The translations under genes and the position numbers were made by a program. 64,000 nt of DNA. Source: Planctomycetaceae bacterium (GTDB lineage: Bacteria > Planctomycetota > Planctomycetia > Planctomycetales > Planctomycetaceae). The stretch is from positions 31,094 to 95,093 of the forward strand of contig JANSXP010000022.1 in the NCBI GenBank assembly GCA_024742875.1. Direction: 5' to 3'. Below, piece by piece: positions 9,901 through 18,450 of this stretch. Position 1 is the first letter of the stretch. The number at the start of each line of letters is the position of its first letter. The notes under the pieces were generated by a model. The model was not told the origin of the DNA, made no database searches, and saw only the letters and a list, made by a program, of their open reading frames with translations.

Positions 9901-10651
9901 CGAACTGCACCGTAATTTCTTCAGTGGAGACTTCGGACAGCGTCACGGCAAACTCGGACGGCTGCCCTTCCACGACTGATTCAGCGGGTTCAATCGAGAT
10001 TGTCGGAGGGGGCGGGGCGTCAAAGTTGAGATTCACCGACTCGGAGCGAAAATCAAACTCGGCCGTCTGGCCAATGACATTGCCCGTCTGATTGACGCTG
10101 AAGTTGAGTTTGGATCCGTCAAAAGAGTTTCGCGCGGTAAAGGTCACAGTGAACAGCGGCAGTGGGTCGGTTTGCGGAGCATTTGGCCAGCCGAAGTTGA
10201 GCGCCGGGTCTGTGTCGGTGTAACTGGCCACCAGCACGGTGTCCGTTTCTGCATCGTTATCATCACCGACAACCGTCGGGTCCGACTCAGGCCGGGTTTC
10301 CGTCGGAGCGATCTGCAGGCCTTCGGTTGTCTGGAAGCTGGTACTGATGTAATTCAGTTCGGTCGCGTCGAAGTGCAGATTGAAGCTGAGAACGTTGGCC
10401 TGCAGTTCGGCCGGCTGATCACTGTCATCGAGTGTCTGGTAGAAGACGGGAACTTCAAATGTCTGGCCGGCGGCAATCGTTTTTTCTGTGGCATCAGAGG
10501 CCACCAGCTGCGCGGCCAGCAGGGTTCGGTTTTCGAGAATTTCCGCGTCATGATGCTGTCGCAGCTGCCGGGCAACGGGGCGGCATGGCCGACCTCGGCG
10601 GCGAGGGTTTTGAATGCAGTTGCGTAGTAACTGTCGAATGGCTTTGCGCAT
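6911..10651 (-). CDS. Large surface protein: cohesin-like N-terminus, three Calx-beta domains, two SdrD/B-like modules
   Basis: 1246 residues from ATG at 10651; a longer GTG-initiated frame exists, but this ATG is preceded by GAGACGG. An arginine-rich N-terminus leads to ENRTLLAAQ, resembling the LEPR-XLL export motif of giant planctomycete proteins. Then come a cohesin-like beta domain (to about 210), three Calx-beta repeats (about 215-565), and two copies of a module joining an SdrD/B-like fold (GRKWND.N.) to a Trp-rich stretch (WGG.QE.WM). A Gly-rich linker follows, and finally a repetitive beta region with GGND-type turns. It is probably a calcium-stabilised cell-surface or matrix protein. 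It lies downstream of a paralogue sharing the same N-terminal plan, and its stop codon abuts repeat copy A. Confidence 0.85.
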   Translation of the reverse strand: MRKAIRQLLRNCIQNPRRRGRPCRPVARQLRQHHDAEILENRTLLAAQLVASDATEKTIAAGQTFEVPVFYQTLDDSDQPAELQANVLSFNLHFDATELNYISTSFQTTEGLQIAPTETRPESDPTVVGDDNDAETDTVLVASYTDTDPALNFGWPNAPQTDPLPLFTVTFTARNSFDGSKLNFSVNQTGNVIGQTAEFDFRSESVNLNFDAPPPPTISIEPAESVVEGQPSEFAVTLSEVSTEEITVQFATANGTGSNPALAGEDYEAVAGQTLVFAPGETQKTISITTIDDPQDELDESFSVSLSNPVGATLAVSTANGTIADNDTAITLNVVENIDVTEGELASFQVTLTNPAPRPVNVTYSTVDGGPSSSPTTVAVDGQDYTGATSETVTIPTGQSSINIQIPTINDTILEPSEYFELIVTSDPDVILGNARSEARILDNDAPPDVSFSVSDAVAVTEGGDLIFTVSLDGAPSTNVTVNYRAEGSGPESATEGADFQATSGTLTFTPDGPLSQTITVPTIDDVETEFTEGIQLRLSDSVGAVIDRSVGFSVIEDNEGQGESATIEGRKWNDSNGNGQLDPGEGFLNGWTIQLYNADGVNIGTTVTADRDLNNDNQIDSATEVGWYSFTVSPGSYTVFEVQQDGWRQTSPDTPLEALAYELDTTLELRSTVFDFFDWGGRQEKWMLSPQGWFFMTPDGTLWEWDGSGRDNLTGTETAVLSPEYYEDLALLYDAPFAEIITYTLADGETATANFGNVSLVAQGQIQGRKWNDLNADGVRDNNEPWLNGWVVELVNASGSVVDTTTTADIDLNADGQIDPATETGVYQFLNVDAAEYVVREVQQDGWRQTAPGGPAQIQAWELDQQYNLTTGENLFENWGGLQERWMRGTDNWFFIVPSGEFFAWNGSPRSNLSGDLLAQLPPEYYTNPTLLSEAENPFEIRLQVQPGQFYGGLNFGNTELEPGGGGPGDGGGPGGGGGDGGGNGGGTGGGDGITFAGAGDVNVRVIGNSLFINGDTANNGILINTNDDGWITVSGLGDTTIVGGSQFVVEGWTSIPGDLHVNLASGSDAVVIQGVDVDRSMYIVAGGDDYFVADDLSVSILADYRATNAGNNTFAVTNSQFGNLFRVNTFGGNDSVYVNSTTVTGVTIFNGRGGNDVFAVQDTSFGTDVVYDAGTGNDTMVTEGTTAVGRRLYAYGRSGNDAYNMSAGTSHGISPIITGFEADSIADPGAIIDQIMSQLADVGL

Positions 10652-10788
10652 GCCCGTCTCACTTGTGGAAGGAGGGAACGTAAACTCAGCGCGCACGGCT
10701 GTCCTGAAACCGCACACAGGGAAATCTGTGGGAAGCCTGAAACGAGTGTGAGCGGCGCGGGGGAGTGCGCCGCGAAAGCGAACGCGAA

Positions 10789-13002
10789 TTACAGAGCGTT
10801 CAGCCAGCCTCGATAGTCACCCCACGCATCGTCGAACGATGTGTCGTCGTAGTCGTTGGCGTCGGCAGAAGAGTTGTCGGAGGCACCTTCGCTGGAATCT
10901 CCAAACAACTGGTTTTGATCATCATCGGGGTCGCCCGCCTGAACACCGGCCTGGTTTCCGCCCTGGCCGCCTGAACTGCGTCCCTGGCCTGCACCACCAC
11001 CAGCGTCATCGCCCTGTCCCTGCCCCGCAGGCGGCGACAGAGCATTGATGCGGTCACGGATTTCCGCGGCCGTCAGCGCACTGGCGCCTTTGGACCGGTC
11101 AATCTGGACGTTGGTTCCCGCCAGCTTGACCAGATGAATCAGGAACGAGTCGTTGGCGTCAAAGTCGCTGTCACCGTCCACATCTCCGGCGGTCGACAGG
11201 GCATCGATGGATGTACGAATTTCGGCCGCCGTTTTGGGGCTGGCGCCTTTGGACTGATCAATCTGAGCATTGGTTCCCGCCAGTTTGACCAGGTGAATCA
11301 GGAAAGAGTCGTTGGCGTCAAAGTCATCGTCCCCGTCCACGTCTCCGGTGGCCGAGCTTTCGTTGTCCTGAATGATGCCGACTGCCTGAGGCACGGAAAT
11401 CGACGCGTTATTGGCATCCGACAAAGTCACCACGAACGCCTCCGTGGTTTCGGCCGTCGCATCGTCGATGGTGGTGACTGTGAAAGTCTGCTGGGTCTCG
11501 CCGACGGCAAACGTCACCGTCTGATTGGACAGTCCGACAAAGTCGACGCCCTGCGTGGCTCCCGTGGGTCCGGTGCCGTCCGAGGTGGAAACACTGACCG
11601 TCACGACTTCCGTGGAGGCTTCCGCCAGTGTCACCGTGAAGGTGGACAGGCCACCTTCAGTTACCGTCGCCGCATCGGCGATTGACAGCTCGGGCAGTCC
11701 CGAATCGTTGTCCGAAATGGTGGCTTCGCCGAGTGCCGTGCTGATGCGCGCCTGAGAGGCGGCCACCAGTTCCACGCCAAAGACCTCGTCCGGTTCTGCA
11801 AAGGAATCATCAATCGTGGAGACGATGATGGCCTTTTGTGTTTCTCCGGGATTGAATGTCAGCGTGCCGTTGGTGGTGGGAAAGTCGCTGCCGTTGGTGG
11901 CGCCCAGCGGACCGTTGCCGTCACGCGTTTCGTAGTCCACCGTAACAATTTCTGCGGATGCCTGATCCAGGCTGACAATGAACGTCGCATTGTCCCCTTC
12001 GGGCACTGTCCCGGCATCGCTGATAATCAGCGCGGGCAGTCCGGCATCGTCATCCAGAATGGTGGCCGAACCGCGTGGCCCCCGAATCGTGGCACCGGTG
12101 GCGGATTGGAGAATCACGCCAAACGTCTCGTCGCCTTCGATGGTAAAATCGTCAATGGTCTGAACGGTGATCGTCTTGCTCAGTTCGCCGGGGGCGAAGG
12201 TGAGTGTCTGATTGGTCAAAGGAGTGAAGTCTTCATTGTTCAAAGCGCCGGAAGGGCCGTTGCCCTCTTCGGTGGAAAATGTCACCGTGATGGTTTCCGA
12301 CGCCGCGGCATTCAAAGACACGTTGAAAGTGGCATCGCCCCCTTCCGTGACGGGCGTGGCGTCCGACACAGAAACCGTCGGCCCGGCCGGTGACTGCAGC
12401 GTGACCGGGTTGGACTGAAATTCAAACGTGCCGCTGCCGCCCACCAGATCGGCCGACTCATTGATCGAGAAGTTGATATTGGTTTCCACGAAACCCGCCA
12501 GCGCGGTAAAGCGGGCGATGTACATCACGGTGCCGCCGCTCACAGGCGCGTTGGGCCAGCCAGCCGGCCCGGTGGTGTCCACGTAACTGGCGGTCAGCGC
12601 AGTTTCCGTGGAAGCGTCGTTGTCATCTCCGATGACCAGAGGATCAGATTCCGGACGAGGTGTGGCCGGCGTGGTGACCAGGTCTTCCTGTTCAATTTCC
12701 CGCACGGACACCAGTGACAGCAGGTCGGCATCAAAATGCAGATTGAAGTTCAGGCGAGTGGCCTGAAGGGCGGCCGGATTGCCCTGATCATCCAGTGTCT
12801 GATAGACGACAGGAACATCGACCGACTCTCCCTCGGCGACCGTCTTGACTGGCGCGTCCGAGGAGATGATTTGCGCGGCCAGCAGGGCTCGCGTTTCGAG
12901 TGCCTCCAGCTGCACACCGCTGAGCGCCGAGTTTCGTCGACGACGGGAACCACGAACAGAGAAAGAGGAAGGTCGGCCCAACGAGCGAAGTAGTCCTCGC
13001 AT
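10789..13002 (-). CDS. Surface protein: cohesin-like domain, Calx-beta repeats and dockerin-like repeats
   Basis: 737 residues. The N-terminus is Arg-rich, followed by LEALETRALLAAQ and a cohesin-like domain whose opening (V..YQTLDD) matches that of the neighbouring large protein, so the two are paralogues. Four Calx-beta repeats of about 105 residues follow (about 210-585). Then come two 50-residue repeats, each with an EF-hand-like loop (DVDGD.DFDANDSF) and a shared LIHLVKLAGTN tail; these look dockerin-like but are atypical. The C-terminus is Gly/Gln-rich and then acidic. The start ATG has AGGA seven bases upstream. The downstream partner begins 137 bp after the stop, so the two may be cotranscribed. 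Confidence 0.85.
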   Translation of the reverse strand: MRGLLRSLGRPSSFSVRGSRRRRNSALSGVQLEALETRALLAAQIISSDAPVKTVAEGESVDVPVVYQTLDDQGNPAALQATRLNFNLHFDADLLSLVSVREIEQEDLVTTPATPRPESDPLVIGDDNDASTETALTASYVDTTGPAGWPNAPVSGGTVMYIARFTALAGFVETNINFSINESADLVGGSGTFEFQSNPVTLQSPAGPTVSVSDATPVTEGGDATFNVSLNAAASETITVTFSTEEGNGPSGALNNEDFTPLTNQTLTFAPGELSKTITVQTIDDFTIEGDETFGVILQSATGATIRGPRGSATILDDDAGLPALIISDAGTVPEGDNATFIVSLDQASAEIVTVDYETRDGNGPLGATNGSDFPTTNGTLTFNPGETQKAIIVSTIDDSFAEPDEVFGVELVAASQARISTALGEATISDNDSGLPELSIADAATVTEGGLSTFTVTLAEASTEVVTVSVSTSDGTGPTGATQGVDFVGLSNQTVTFAVGETQQTFTVTTIDDATAETTEAFVVTLSDANNASISVPQAVGIIQDNESSATGDVDGDDDFDANDSFLIHLVKLAGTNAQIDQSKGASPKTAAEIRTSIDALSTAGDVDGDSDFDANDSFLIHLVKLAGTNVQIDRSKGASALTAAEIRDRINALSPPAGQGQGDDAGGGAGQGRSSGGQGGNQAGVQAGDPDDDQNQLFGDSSEGASDNSSADANDYDDTSFDDAWGDYRGWLNAL

Positions 13003-13291
13003 AGTGAAATCCTGTGGGTCAATAGCACGATATCCGTTCTCGCGTTCAGTCAGTCTTATGAAGCGTGACTCGGCATACCAAGTGTGCGGTTAGGTGGTTC
13101 TGATACAGCGTCAGACGTGAATAATCCCTGCGACTAACACCGACATAAGAGAAAAAATGTAGGTGGGCAAAAAGGCAATTGCAACGAGTGATCAGGACAT
13201 TAGGCAGTCCACGCAGTTTTCATGGACCTGAGAGTCGTTTGCCTGCGGGGATCCCATCAGCTAACGTCACCAACACAGAGAGGGATTTGAC
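13003..13291. other. Intergenic region upstream of the surface-protein pair
   Basis: 289 bp expected to contain the minus-strand promoter of the surface-protein genes. It is somewhat AT-richer around 13130-13200. No clear hexamer pair or hairpin stands out. Confidence 0.4.
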
Positions 13292-13456
13292 ATGGTTTCA
13301 CCCTCGATGAGAGCGTGTGCGCTGCTTTGGGCATTGGGCTGGTGCGTCCCCTTCTCGCGTGTGCCCATCGCGTGCTTACGGCAAAACCGATTTCGCCGCC
13401 TCAGTGTACGCAATGCCAGCTCTGGCCGAACACATCCTCAACCACTGGGTCCATAA
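13292..13456 (+). CDS. Possible 54-residue small protein
   Basis: Short frame starting at an ATG with AGAGAGGG about seven bases upstream. The N-terminus reads like a signal or membrane segment (ACALLWALGWCVPF), followed by an Arg-rich tail. No family is recognised, and a spurious frame is quite possible. It is listed because the ribosome-binding site is better than average for this window. Confidence 0.2.
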   Translation: MVSPSMRACALLWALGWCVPFSRVPIACLRQNRFRRLSVRNASSGRTHPQPLGP

Positions 13457-13581
13457 TGAGGCGTCGGATGGTCTGTGCTGGCTGAGAGCTAAAAGCGGCC
13501 GATGCCGGCCACAAATCCGCCTGCACCAGAAAACACAGCACGACGGCGTCGGCCGGTTGGTCGACGCGAGGGAGCGTCAGC

Positions 13582-14109
13582 ATGCACCGTTGTGGCCCGG
13601 AAACTCTTCGCCTTATTCATCGTGCGTTCGAGCCGAATGACGCGGCCGTGTTTTACCGTCTCAACAGTCACCCCGAGGTGATGCGGTACACGTGCGAAGA
13701 CATGGTGACGTCCGAGGCGGCCGCGCGGCAGGCGATCCTGGACTATCCCGATTTTCGAGAACACGGGTATGGCCGCTGGGCGTGCGTTCTGAAGAGCACC
13801 GAACAGATCATTGGCTTTTGCGGACTGAAGTATCTGCCAGAGTTTGACAGAGTCGACGTGGGCTATCGATTCTTCCCCGAGTACTGGGGACAGGGCATCG
13901 CCACGGAAGCCTGCCGGGCCAGTGTTGCGTTTGGGTTTTCAGAACTGGATCTGCCGCTGATTCTGGGCTTTGTGAAGGCCGAAAACCGTGCGTCACGGCG
14001 CGTGCTGGAGAAAGCCGGGTTTCGCGACTGCGGCCTCACCAGTGTTGGCGACGTGTGCGCGCATCGCTTTGAGTGTCACCGGCAGCCGCAGGGCGACTCC
14101 CATGAGTGA
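13582..14109 (+). CDS. GNAT-family N-acetyltransferase (RimJ/RimL type)
   Basis: 175 residues. Transfers an acetyl group from acetyl-CoA to an amine; the substrate cannot be told from sequence. The fold signature is plain: LRLIHRAFEPNDAAVFYRLNSHPEVMRY at the start, a central acceptor strand, and the acetyl-CoA loop GYRFFPEYWGQGIATEA (about 107-123), then the ENRASRRVLEKAGF helix typical of RimL-like enzymes. The ATG has GGGAG seven bases upstream. The last 8 bases overlap the next gene, implying translational coupling. Confidence 0.88.
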   Translation: MHRCGPETLRLIHRAFEPNDAAVFYRLNSHPEVMRYTCEDMVTSEAAARQAILDYPDFREHGYGRWACVLKSTEQIIGFCGLKYLPEFDRVDVGYRFFPEYWGQGIATEACRASVAFGFSELDLPLILGFVKAENRASRRVLEKAGFRDCGLTSVGDVCAHRFECHRQPQGDSHE

Positions 14110-14482
14110 ACAGCATCAGCGAATCCTCGCGTACTTTGATCAGTTGATTGATCGTGACGACATGACATCTGTGGTGCCGTTTCGAGCGTTTCTGCTGAAC
14201 ATCCTCGGCAGGCCCGACGTGCAGCGGTGCCACGCGGATGTATCCCTGACCAGTGTGGTGCTGTGCTGGTATCCGCGACGAGACTCCCGACACAAACCGG
14301 TGCTGTGCTGCCGCCCGGCGACCAGTCGTAATATGGTGATCGAATTTCAAATCACGGAATCGCTGAATCCGCTGCGACGGGTCACTCGTTCCACGAACTG
14401 CCGCTATGACCTGGCGGTTAGAGAATTCGAGATCATGTGGGACCTGTTTCAAAAGACGTTCCCTGCGGACGACTTAACCTGA
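14102..14482 (+). CDS. Conserved-looking hypothetical protein, coupled to the acetyltransferase
   Basis: 126 residues from an ATG that overlaps the end of the acetyltransferase gene by 8 bases (ATGAGTGA). Soluble, with no signal peptide or membrane segment. The sequence opens MSEQHQRILAYFDQLIDR, and the C-terminus is helical (REFEIMWDLFQKTF). No family recognised. The overlap suggests it is translated with the acetyltransferase and may act in the same process. Confidence 0.6.
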   Translation: MSEQHQRILAYFDQLIDRDDMTSVVPFRAFLLNILGRPDVQRCHADVSLTSVVLCWYPRRDSRHKPVLCCRPATSRNMVIEFQITESLNPLRRVTRSTNCRYDLAVREFEIMWDLFQKTFPADDLT

Positions 14483-14559
14483 CGATTGACATCGCCGGCG
14501 CCAAACGACAATGGTTTACGTGAAAGACTAAGCGTACATCCTACAGCAGCCTGCTCACC

Positions 14560-15381
14560 ATGACGCCTGTTACCGTTTCCACACTGGCCTCTCATACGAT
14601 GCCCGACTTTCTGTCTCCGGTCCTGACCGGCATGGTGGTTGTGGCGGGATCCGTGATGCTGCTGGTGTCTGCCGTGGGCGTGCGCCTGTTTGTGCGGCCG
14701 TTTGCCCGGCGACAGCTCATGGGGATGCTGACCGCCATTCTGACGGGCATGGCGCTGTCCGTTGCGGCCACCTTCATTGCCATTGTGTTCGCGATTGAAG
14801 TCGGCGAGCGGGGCTTTTATCTTTCCGCGGCTGTTGGGCTGTGCATGTGCTGGTTCGTGGGATACCGCGTGGCCCGTTACTACGCCCCGCCGGCTCCGGA
14901 GACCATAAACTCCGCGCAGGCCGGGTCAATTTCATCCCGGCAAGACAACCCGTATGTCGCACCCGGCGTCGCGGGCAAACCGGTCCGCGTCCGGTCGCGA
15001 CTGCGAGACGTCTTCCACCTGCCCGTGGAGCCCACCTGGTACCATCGCGTTTTTCGCAAAGAGCCAGGTGACTTGCCGGCCTGGGTGTGCAACAGTTCCG
15101 TGGGCGGCGTCTGCTTAATCTCCATTGCCCCCATTCTGATACTGGCGGCCGGCATCGGGCTTGCGACCATTATGCTGTTCTTTGCCGAGCCCGTTGCCTG
15201 GATCCTGGTGGCGGCCTCAATGTGGGCAGCCGTCAAACTGGGCACACAGGGCGGACGAACGCGGCACCTGGAACGTCGGTGCCGAGCAAGGATCCGACGC
15301 GGTGAGTGTCTGCGATGCGGTGATAAGCTCGAAACCGGCGAGCCGGGCATTCGCTTCTGCAGCGAATGTCAGATGGCATGA
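14560..15381 (+). CDS. Membrane protein with C-terminal zinc ribbon
   Basis: 273 residues. Hydrophobic segments at about 15-50, 50-80, 85-110 and 185-225 suggest four or five membrane passes. A cytosolic linker contains DNPYVAP, a short NPY.AP motif reminiscent of the NPF.AP start of the membrane-protein family at 50.9-53.9 kb. The C-terminus carries CLRCGD...CSEC, a CxxC...CxxC zinc ribbon. Function unknown. No Shine-Dalgarno is visible before the ATG. Confidence 0.7.
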   Translation: MTPVTVSTLASHTMPDFLSPVLTGMVVVAGSVMLLVSAVGVRLFVRPFARRQLMGMLTAILTGMALSVAATFIAIVFAIEVGERGFYLSAAVGLCMCWFVGYRVARYYAPPAPETINSAQAGSISSRQDNPYVAPGVAGKPVRVRSRLRDVFHLPVEPTWYHRVFRKEPGDLPAWVCNSSVGGVCLISIAPILILAAGIGLATIMLFFAEPVAWILVAASMWAAVKLGTQGGRTRHLERRCRARIRRGECLRCGDKLETGEPGIRFCSECQMA

Positions 15382-15868
15382 AACTTTGCCACCATATGCG
15401 CCCACGGTTTTCGGCGTTTACACTGAATGGTGCACAAACTGTGCAGGCGACTCCCTTACGTGTATTCCCCATGAAATTCCTAGTCGGCAGTATGAAGACG
15501 TCGCGGCCCTGCCTCCAAACAGGAACGTCCGCATTTCACACCTGCGACGTGGTCGACCGGCCCATCGGCGTGCAAGACGGCTGTTCGCCCGAGGCGCAGA
15601 ATTGCACCGTTCTTTGCCGCATTTTCGGGCACCTCGCGGAGGTTCGTGTGCCGGCACACCAGACGCGGTGGACGAATTCCTGGTGGTGGGGATGGTGGAC
15701 GTTGCAACGGCTGGCTCTGGCGAGAGTTTTTCTGCTGAGTTAAGTAACTGTGAAAAAATATGACGCGGGATGAGGTATGGGGAACCCGATTTGCTACCCT
15801 CCGCGGCATTGCGACCGAGCTGTCATTTCGGCCGCTTCATCATCCTCCCCCACCTCTCAGGCGGAACA
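15382..15868. other. Intergenic region before the DUF1559 gene, no gene seen
   Basis: 487 bp with short overlapping frames on both strands that have biased composition and no recognisable domain. The region just before 15869 supplies an AGGCGG ribosome-binding site for the next gene. Confidence 0.4.
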
Positions 15869-16966
15869 ATGAAACGCAACATTCGAGGTTTTACGCTGAT
15901 TGAGCTGCTCGTGGTGATCGCGATCATCGCCATTCTCATCGCTCTTCTCTTGCCGGCCGTACAGCAGGCTCGCGAGGCAGCCCGACGAACTCAGTGCCGC
16001 AACAACATGAAGCAGCTGGGAATCGCCGTTCACAACTATCACGACGTCTACAACATGACGCCGCTGATGCGTGTGAACTATCGATTCTTCTCCAGCGTGC
16101 AGTCCGGAGATGGAGGCCAGTTCAGCGTGTTTGCCGCTCTGCTGCCCTACATGGAACAGGCCAACCTGTACAAGCTGATTGACTTCAACCAGCGTGGTTA
16201 CATTGTACAGCGTGGATCGACAGTCCCGACCGACCCACGCCGTGGCGCCAACGTTCCGGCCAGTGAAGTGGTGCTGCCCATGCTGCTGTGCCCTTCTGAA
16301 AACGCGCAGCACAACAAATTCACATCCGCTCCCACCAGCTACGCCGTCAACTTTGGCTGGCCTCGACTGGCGACTGGAGTCAACGGCGAACGTCCGGTCA
16401 CCAGCAGTTCGGAATGGGCCAAGCCCAACGGCTTTGCCTCTGTCGCTGTCGGTTTCCGTTCGACCAGTTCACAGGCGCACGGTGCCGGCAATACTGATGC
16501 AAAGGTCCGCTTCCGCGACATCACGGATGGCCTGTCCAACACGGCCGCCTTCTCGGAAGTTCTGTTTGGCCAGCCCAGCACCAACTTCTCTGACAAGCGT
16601 CGAGTGAAATGGTACGACAGCAGCAGCAGCCCCAAAACACTGGGCGAACTGCTGGACCGCTGCAAGCAGCGTGTGGCATCGTTCACACCTGCCAGCCAGT
16701 CTGACCGCACACAGGGCGGCTGGATCAGCGGCTGGCCCGATGCCGGCAACCACTACGTGCACCTGATGACGCCCAACAGCGGCAGCTGCTATTACCACGG
16801 CACGTGGAACTACGGCGGCCAGGCCATCGGCGCCTCCAGCCAGCACACCGGTGGCGTCAACGTACTGCTGGCCGACGGCAGCGTCCACTTCTTCAGCGAC
16901 TACGTCGATTCCGGCGTGTGGTGGGGCGTGGGCTCTCGCGGTGAAGGCGAAGTTGTCGAATTCTAG
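15869..16966 (+). CDS. DUF1559 prepilin-like protein
   Basis: 365 residues. The N-terminus is a textbook type IV prepilin/pseudopilin leader: [19 protein letters not shown], cleaved before Phe8 with Glu12 at position +5, followed by a single hydrophobic helix. The DUF1559 body begins [25 protein letters not shown] and ends with the family's [15 protein letters not shown] motif. Planctomycetes carry many such paralogues. Assembly by a type II secretion or type IV pilus-like machine is inferred from the leader. The ATG has AGGCGG upstream; the upstream extension was rejected. A small lipoprotein follows after a run of hairpins. Confidence 0.95.
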   Translation: MKRNIRGFTLIELLVVIAIIAILIALLLPAVQQAREAARRTQCRNNMKQLGIAVHNYHDVYNMTPLMRVNYRFFSSVQSGDGGQFSVFAALLPYMEQANLYKLIDFNQRGYIVQRGSTVPTDPRRGANVPASEVVLPMLLCPSENAQHNKFTSAPTSYAVNFGWPRLATGVNGERPVTSSSEWAKPNGFASVAVGFRSTSSQAHGAGNTDAKVRFRDITDGLSNTAAFSEVLFGQPSTNFSDKRRVKWYDSSSSPKTLGELLDRCKQRVASFTPASQSDRTQGGWISGWPDAGNHYVHLMTPNSGSCYYHGTWNYGGQAIGASSQHTGGVNVLLADGSVHFFSDYVDSGVWWGVGSRGEGEVVEF

Positions 16967-16988
16967 TTCGGCGACAGGTGTCGCAGCG

Positions 16989-17045
16989 GCATGTCGGGCA
17001 GATCCGACATGCCAGCCGTCTGCCAGCACCACCTCGGTGGCAGAC
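16989..17045 (+). other. Two tandem hairpins downstream of the DUF1559 gene
   Basis: Hairpin 1: GCATGTCGG (16989-16997) pairs perfectly with CCGACATGC (17004-17012) across a 6-base loop. Hairpin 2: GTCTGCCA (17018-17025) pairs with TGGCAGAC (17038-17045). Neither has a T tract, so they may stabilise the mRNA 3' end or modulate read-through rather than terminate. Confidence 0.55.
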
Positions 17046-17067
17046 AGCATCAATGCAAATCTCAGGT

Positions 17068-17105
17068 CCGATGGTCGTCCACATAGTCCGGCCATCGGGC
17101 TTTTT
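17068..17105 (+). terminator. Candidate intrinsic terminator after the DUF1559 gene
   Basis: CCGATGG (17068-17074) pairs with CCATCGG (17092-17098) and is followed by GC and five T. It lies 47 bases before the next start codon, so it would separate or attenuate expression between the prepilin-like gene and the lipoprotein. Confidence 0.5.
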
Positions 17106-17151
17106 GTATTCTCAGAAACAGCCGATCCCATTAGACCTCTGGACCAACAAC

Positions 17152-17406
17152 ATGAAAATCACTCTTCGATCCCTGGCGCTCCTGATGGCTGCCTGCCTGA
17201 TCATCGGTTGCGGCGAAAAGAATCTCGGCTCGCCGGATGCTCCCGAGAAGTTCACACAGGAAGTGAAGGATGAGTTCGACGCCCAGATTGAGGAAGTCAA
17301 CGCAGACGACTCGCTGAGCGACAAGGAAAAAGAGAAGCGCATCAAAGACATCGAAGCCGAACGCGCAGACTTCGAAAAGTACAACTCAGGCGACGGTCAG
17401 GGATAA
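17152..17406 (+). CDS. Small lipoprotein
   Basis: 84 residues. A signal sequence ends in the lipobox L-I-I-G-C (Cys20), so the mature protein is lipid-anchored, starting CGEKNLGSPDAPE. The rest is highly charged and helical, rich in Glu, Asp and Lys. Small lipoproteins directly downstream of DUF1559 genes are common in planctomycetes. Function unknown. Confidence 0.8.
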   Translation: MKITLRSLALLMAACLIIGCGEKNLGSPDAPEKFTQEVKDEFDAQIEEVNADDSLSDKEKEKRIKDIEAERADFEKYNSGDGQG

Positions 17407-17460
17407 TCGACCGCGCTGTTGATTCGCAAGCGGGCCGCAGCGCCGCAGGAAGACTGCCGT

Positions 17461-18156
17461 ATGACAGATCTGCTGTCGACCATCCGAGACAACCTCAAGG
17501 CTGTCCAGGAGCAGATCAGCGCCGCCGCCGGGCGTGCCGGCCGCAGCACCGACGACATCCGGCTGGTGGCCGTCACCAAGTACGCGCAGTGGCCGTGGGT
17601 GGAAGCCCTGCAGCAACTGCACACCGTCTTTGGAGAGAATCGTCCTCAGCAGCTGGCTGAACGGCGTCAGCTGCTGCCGGATGTCCGCTGGCACCTGATC
17701 GGCCAGCTGCAGCGCAATAAAGCGCGGCTCGCCGTTCAAAATGCGGCCCTGATCCACTCTGTCGACTCGGCCAGACTGCTGCAGAGAATCAGTGACGTGG
17801 CGGCCGACGAGGGTGTCACATCTCCCGTTCTTCTGCAGGTCAATGTCTCCGGCGAAGAATCCAAATCCGGATTCTCACGGTCCGAGCTGGTGGAGGTCTT
17901 CGCACAGCTAAAAGACACACGAGGCGTTGCCATTCGGGGCTTTATGACGATGGCCCCGGCCACCACGGACGAGAGCATTATTCGCGGCTGCTTTTCCGGC
18001 CTGCGAGAGCTGCGCGACCGGCTGCAGCAGGAGCACGGCGTTGAACTGCCGGAATTGTCGATGGGGATGAGCGGCGACTTTCCGATTGCCGTTGAAGAAG
18101 GCGCCACGCTGATTCGCGTGGGCAGTCGCCTGTACGAAGGACTGCCCCGTGAGTGA
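17461..18156 (+). CDS. YggS/PROSC-family pyridoxal phosphate-binding protein
   Basis: 231 residues, the usual length. Fold-type III PLP protein that buffers pyridoxal phosphate; no catalytic activity is established for the family. PLP-binding Lys lies in RLVAVTKYAQW (about residue 40). Other signatures are FGENRPQQL, WHLIGQLQRNKA, LLQVNVSGEESKSGF, LSMGMSGDFPIAVEEGAT and IRVGSRLYEGLP. In place of the common phrase ...REELVE it has SRSELVE. The ATG at 17461 matches the family start. An intrinsic terminator follows. Confidence 0.93.
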   Translation: MTDLLSTIRDNLKAVQEQISAAAGRAGRSTDDIRLVAVTKYAQWPWVEALQQLHTVFGENRPQQLAERRQLLPDVRWHLIGQLQRNKARLAVQNAALIHSVDSARLLQRISDVAADEGVTSPVLLQVNVSGEESKSGFSRSELVEVFAQLKDTRGVAIRGFMTMAPATTDESIIRGCFSGLRELRDRLQQEHGVELPELSMGMSGDFPIAVEEGATLIRVGSRLYEGLPRE

Positions 18157-18191
18157 ACTCACATAACGCTGCCTGATTTCGAAACCTCGCC

Positions 18192-18223
18192 AACTCGACG
18201 CATTTTCTGCTTCGAGTTTTTTT
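18192..18223 (+). terminator. Intrinsic terminator after the YggS-type gene
   Basis: AACTCGA (18192-18198) pairs with TCGAGTT (18212-18218), with an inner GCA/TGC pairing, followed by an uninterrupted T tract to 18223. It lies 36 bases after the stop codon. Confidence 0.75.
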
Positions 18224-18388
18224 GTGCGCGGCAACGGCCCTGTTTTGCTGCGATGCCGCCAGACGTCCGATTTTCCTGAACCCACTGCAATCCCGGCTCG
18301 TTGCCAGTCTCCAATATTCAGCCGCTGAGCCGAAACGTCCACGACAGCAATATTTCCCCGTAAATTCAACGATTGAAAACTGTGTTTT

Positions 18389-18407
18389 TATTTCAACTGT
18401 AGAAATA
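18389..18407. promoter_or_regulatory. Candidate operator palindrome before ArsR-like regulator
   Basis: TATTTC, seven bases, GAAATA: a perfect 6-bp dyad in an AT-rich stretch 44 bases before the regulator's ATG. The position and symmetry suit autoregulation by a dimeric winged-helix protein. This is inference only. Confidence 0.35.
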
Positions 18408-18450
18408 TGTCCGTAATATTCCAGGAGTCCCATCGACTAGCTGGAAAGTT

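Noticed and set aside
15366..15743. 125-residue plus-strand frame
   Set aside because: It overlaps the end of the zinc-ribbon membrane protein, lacks a ribosome-binding site and has no recognisable domain.
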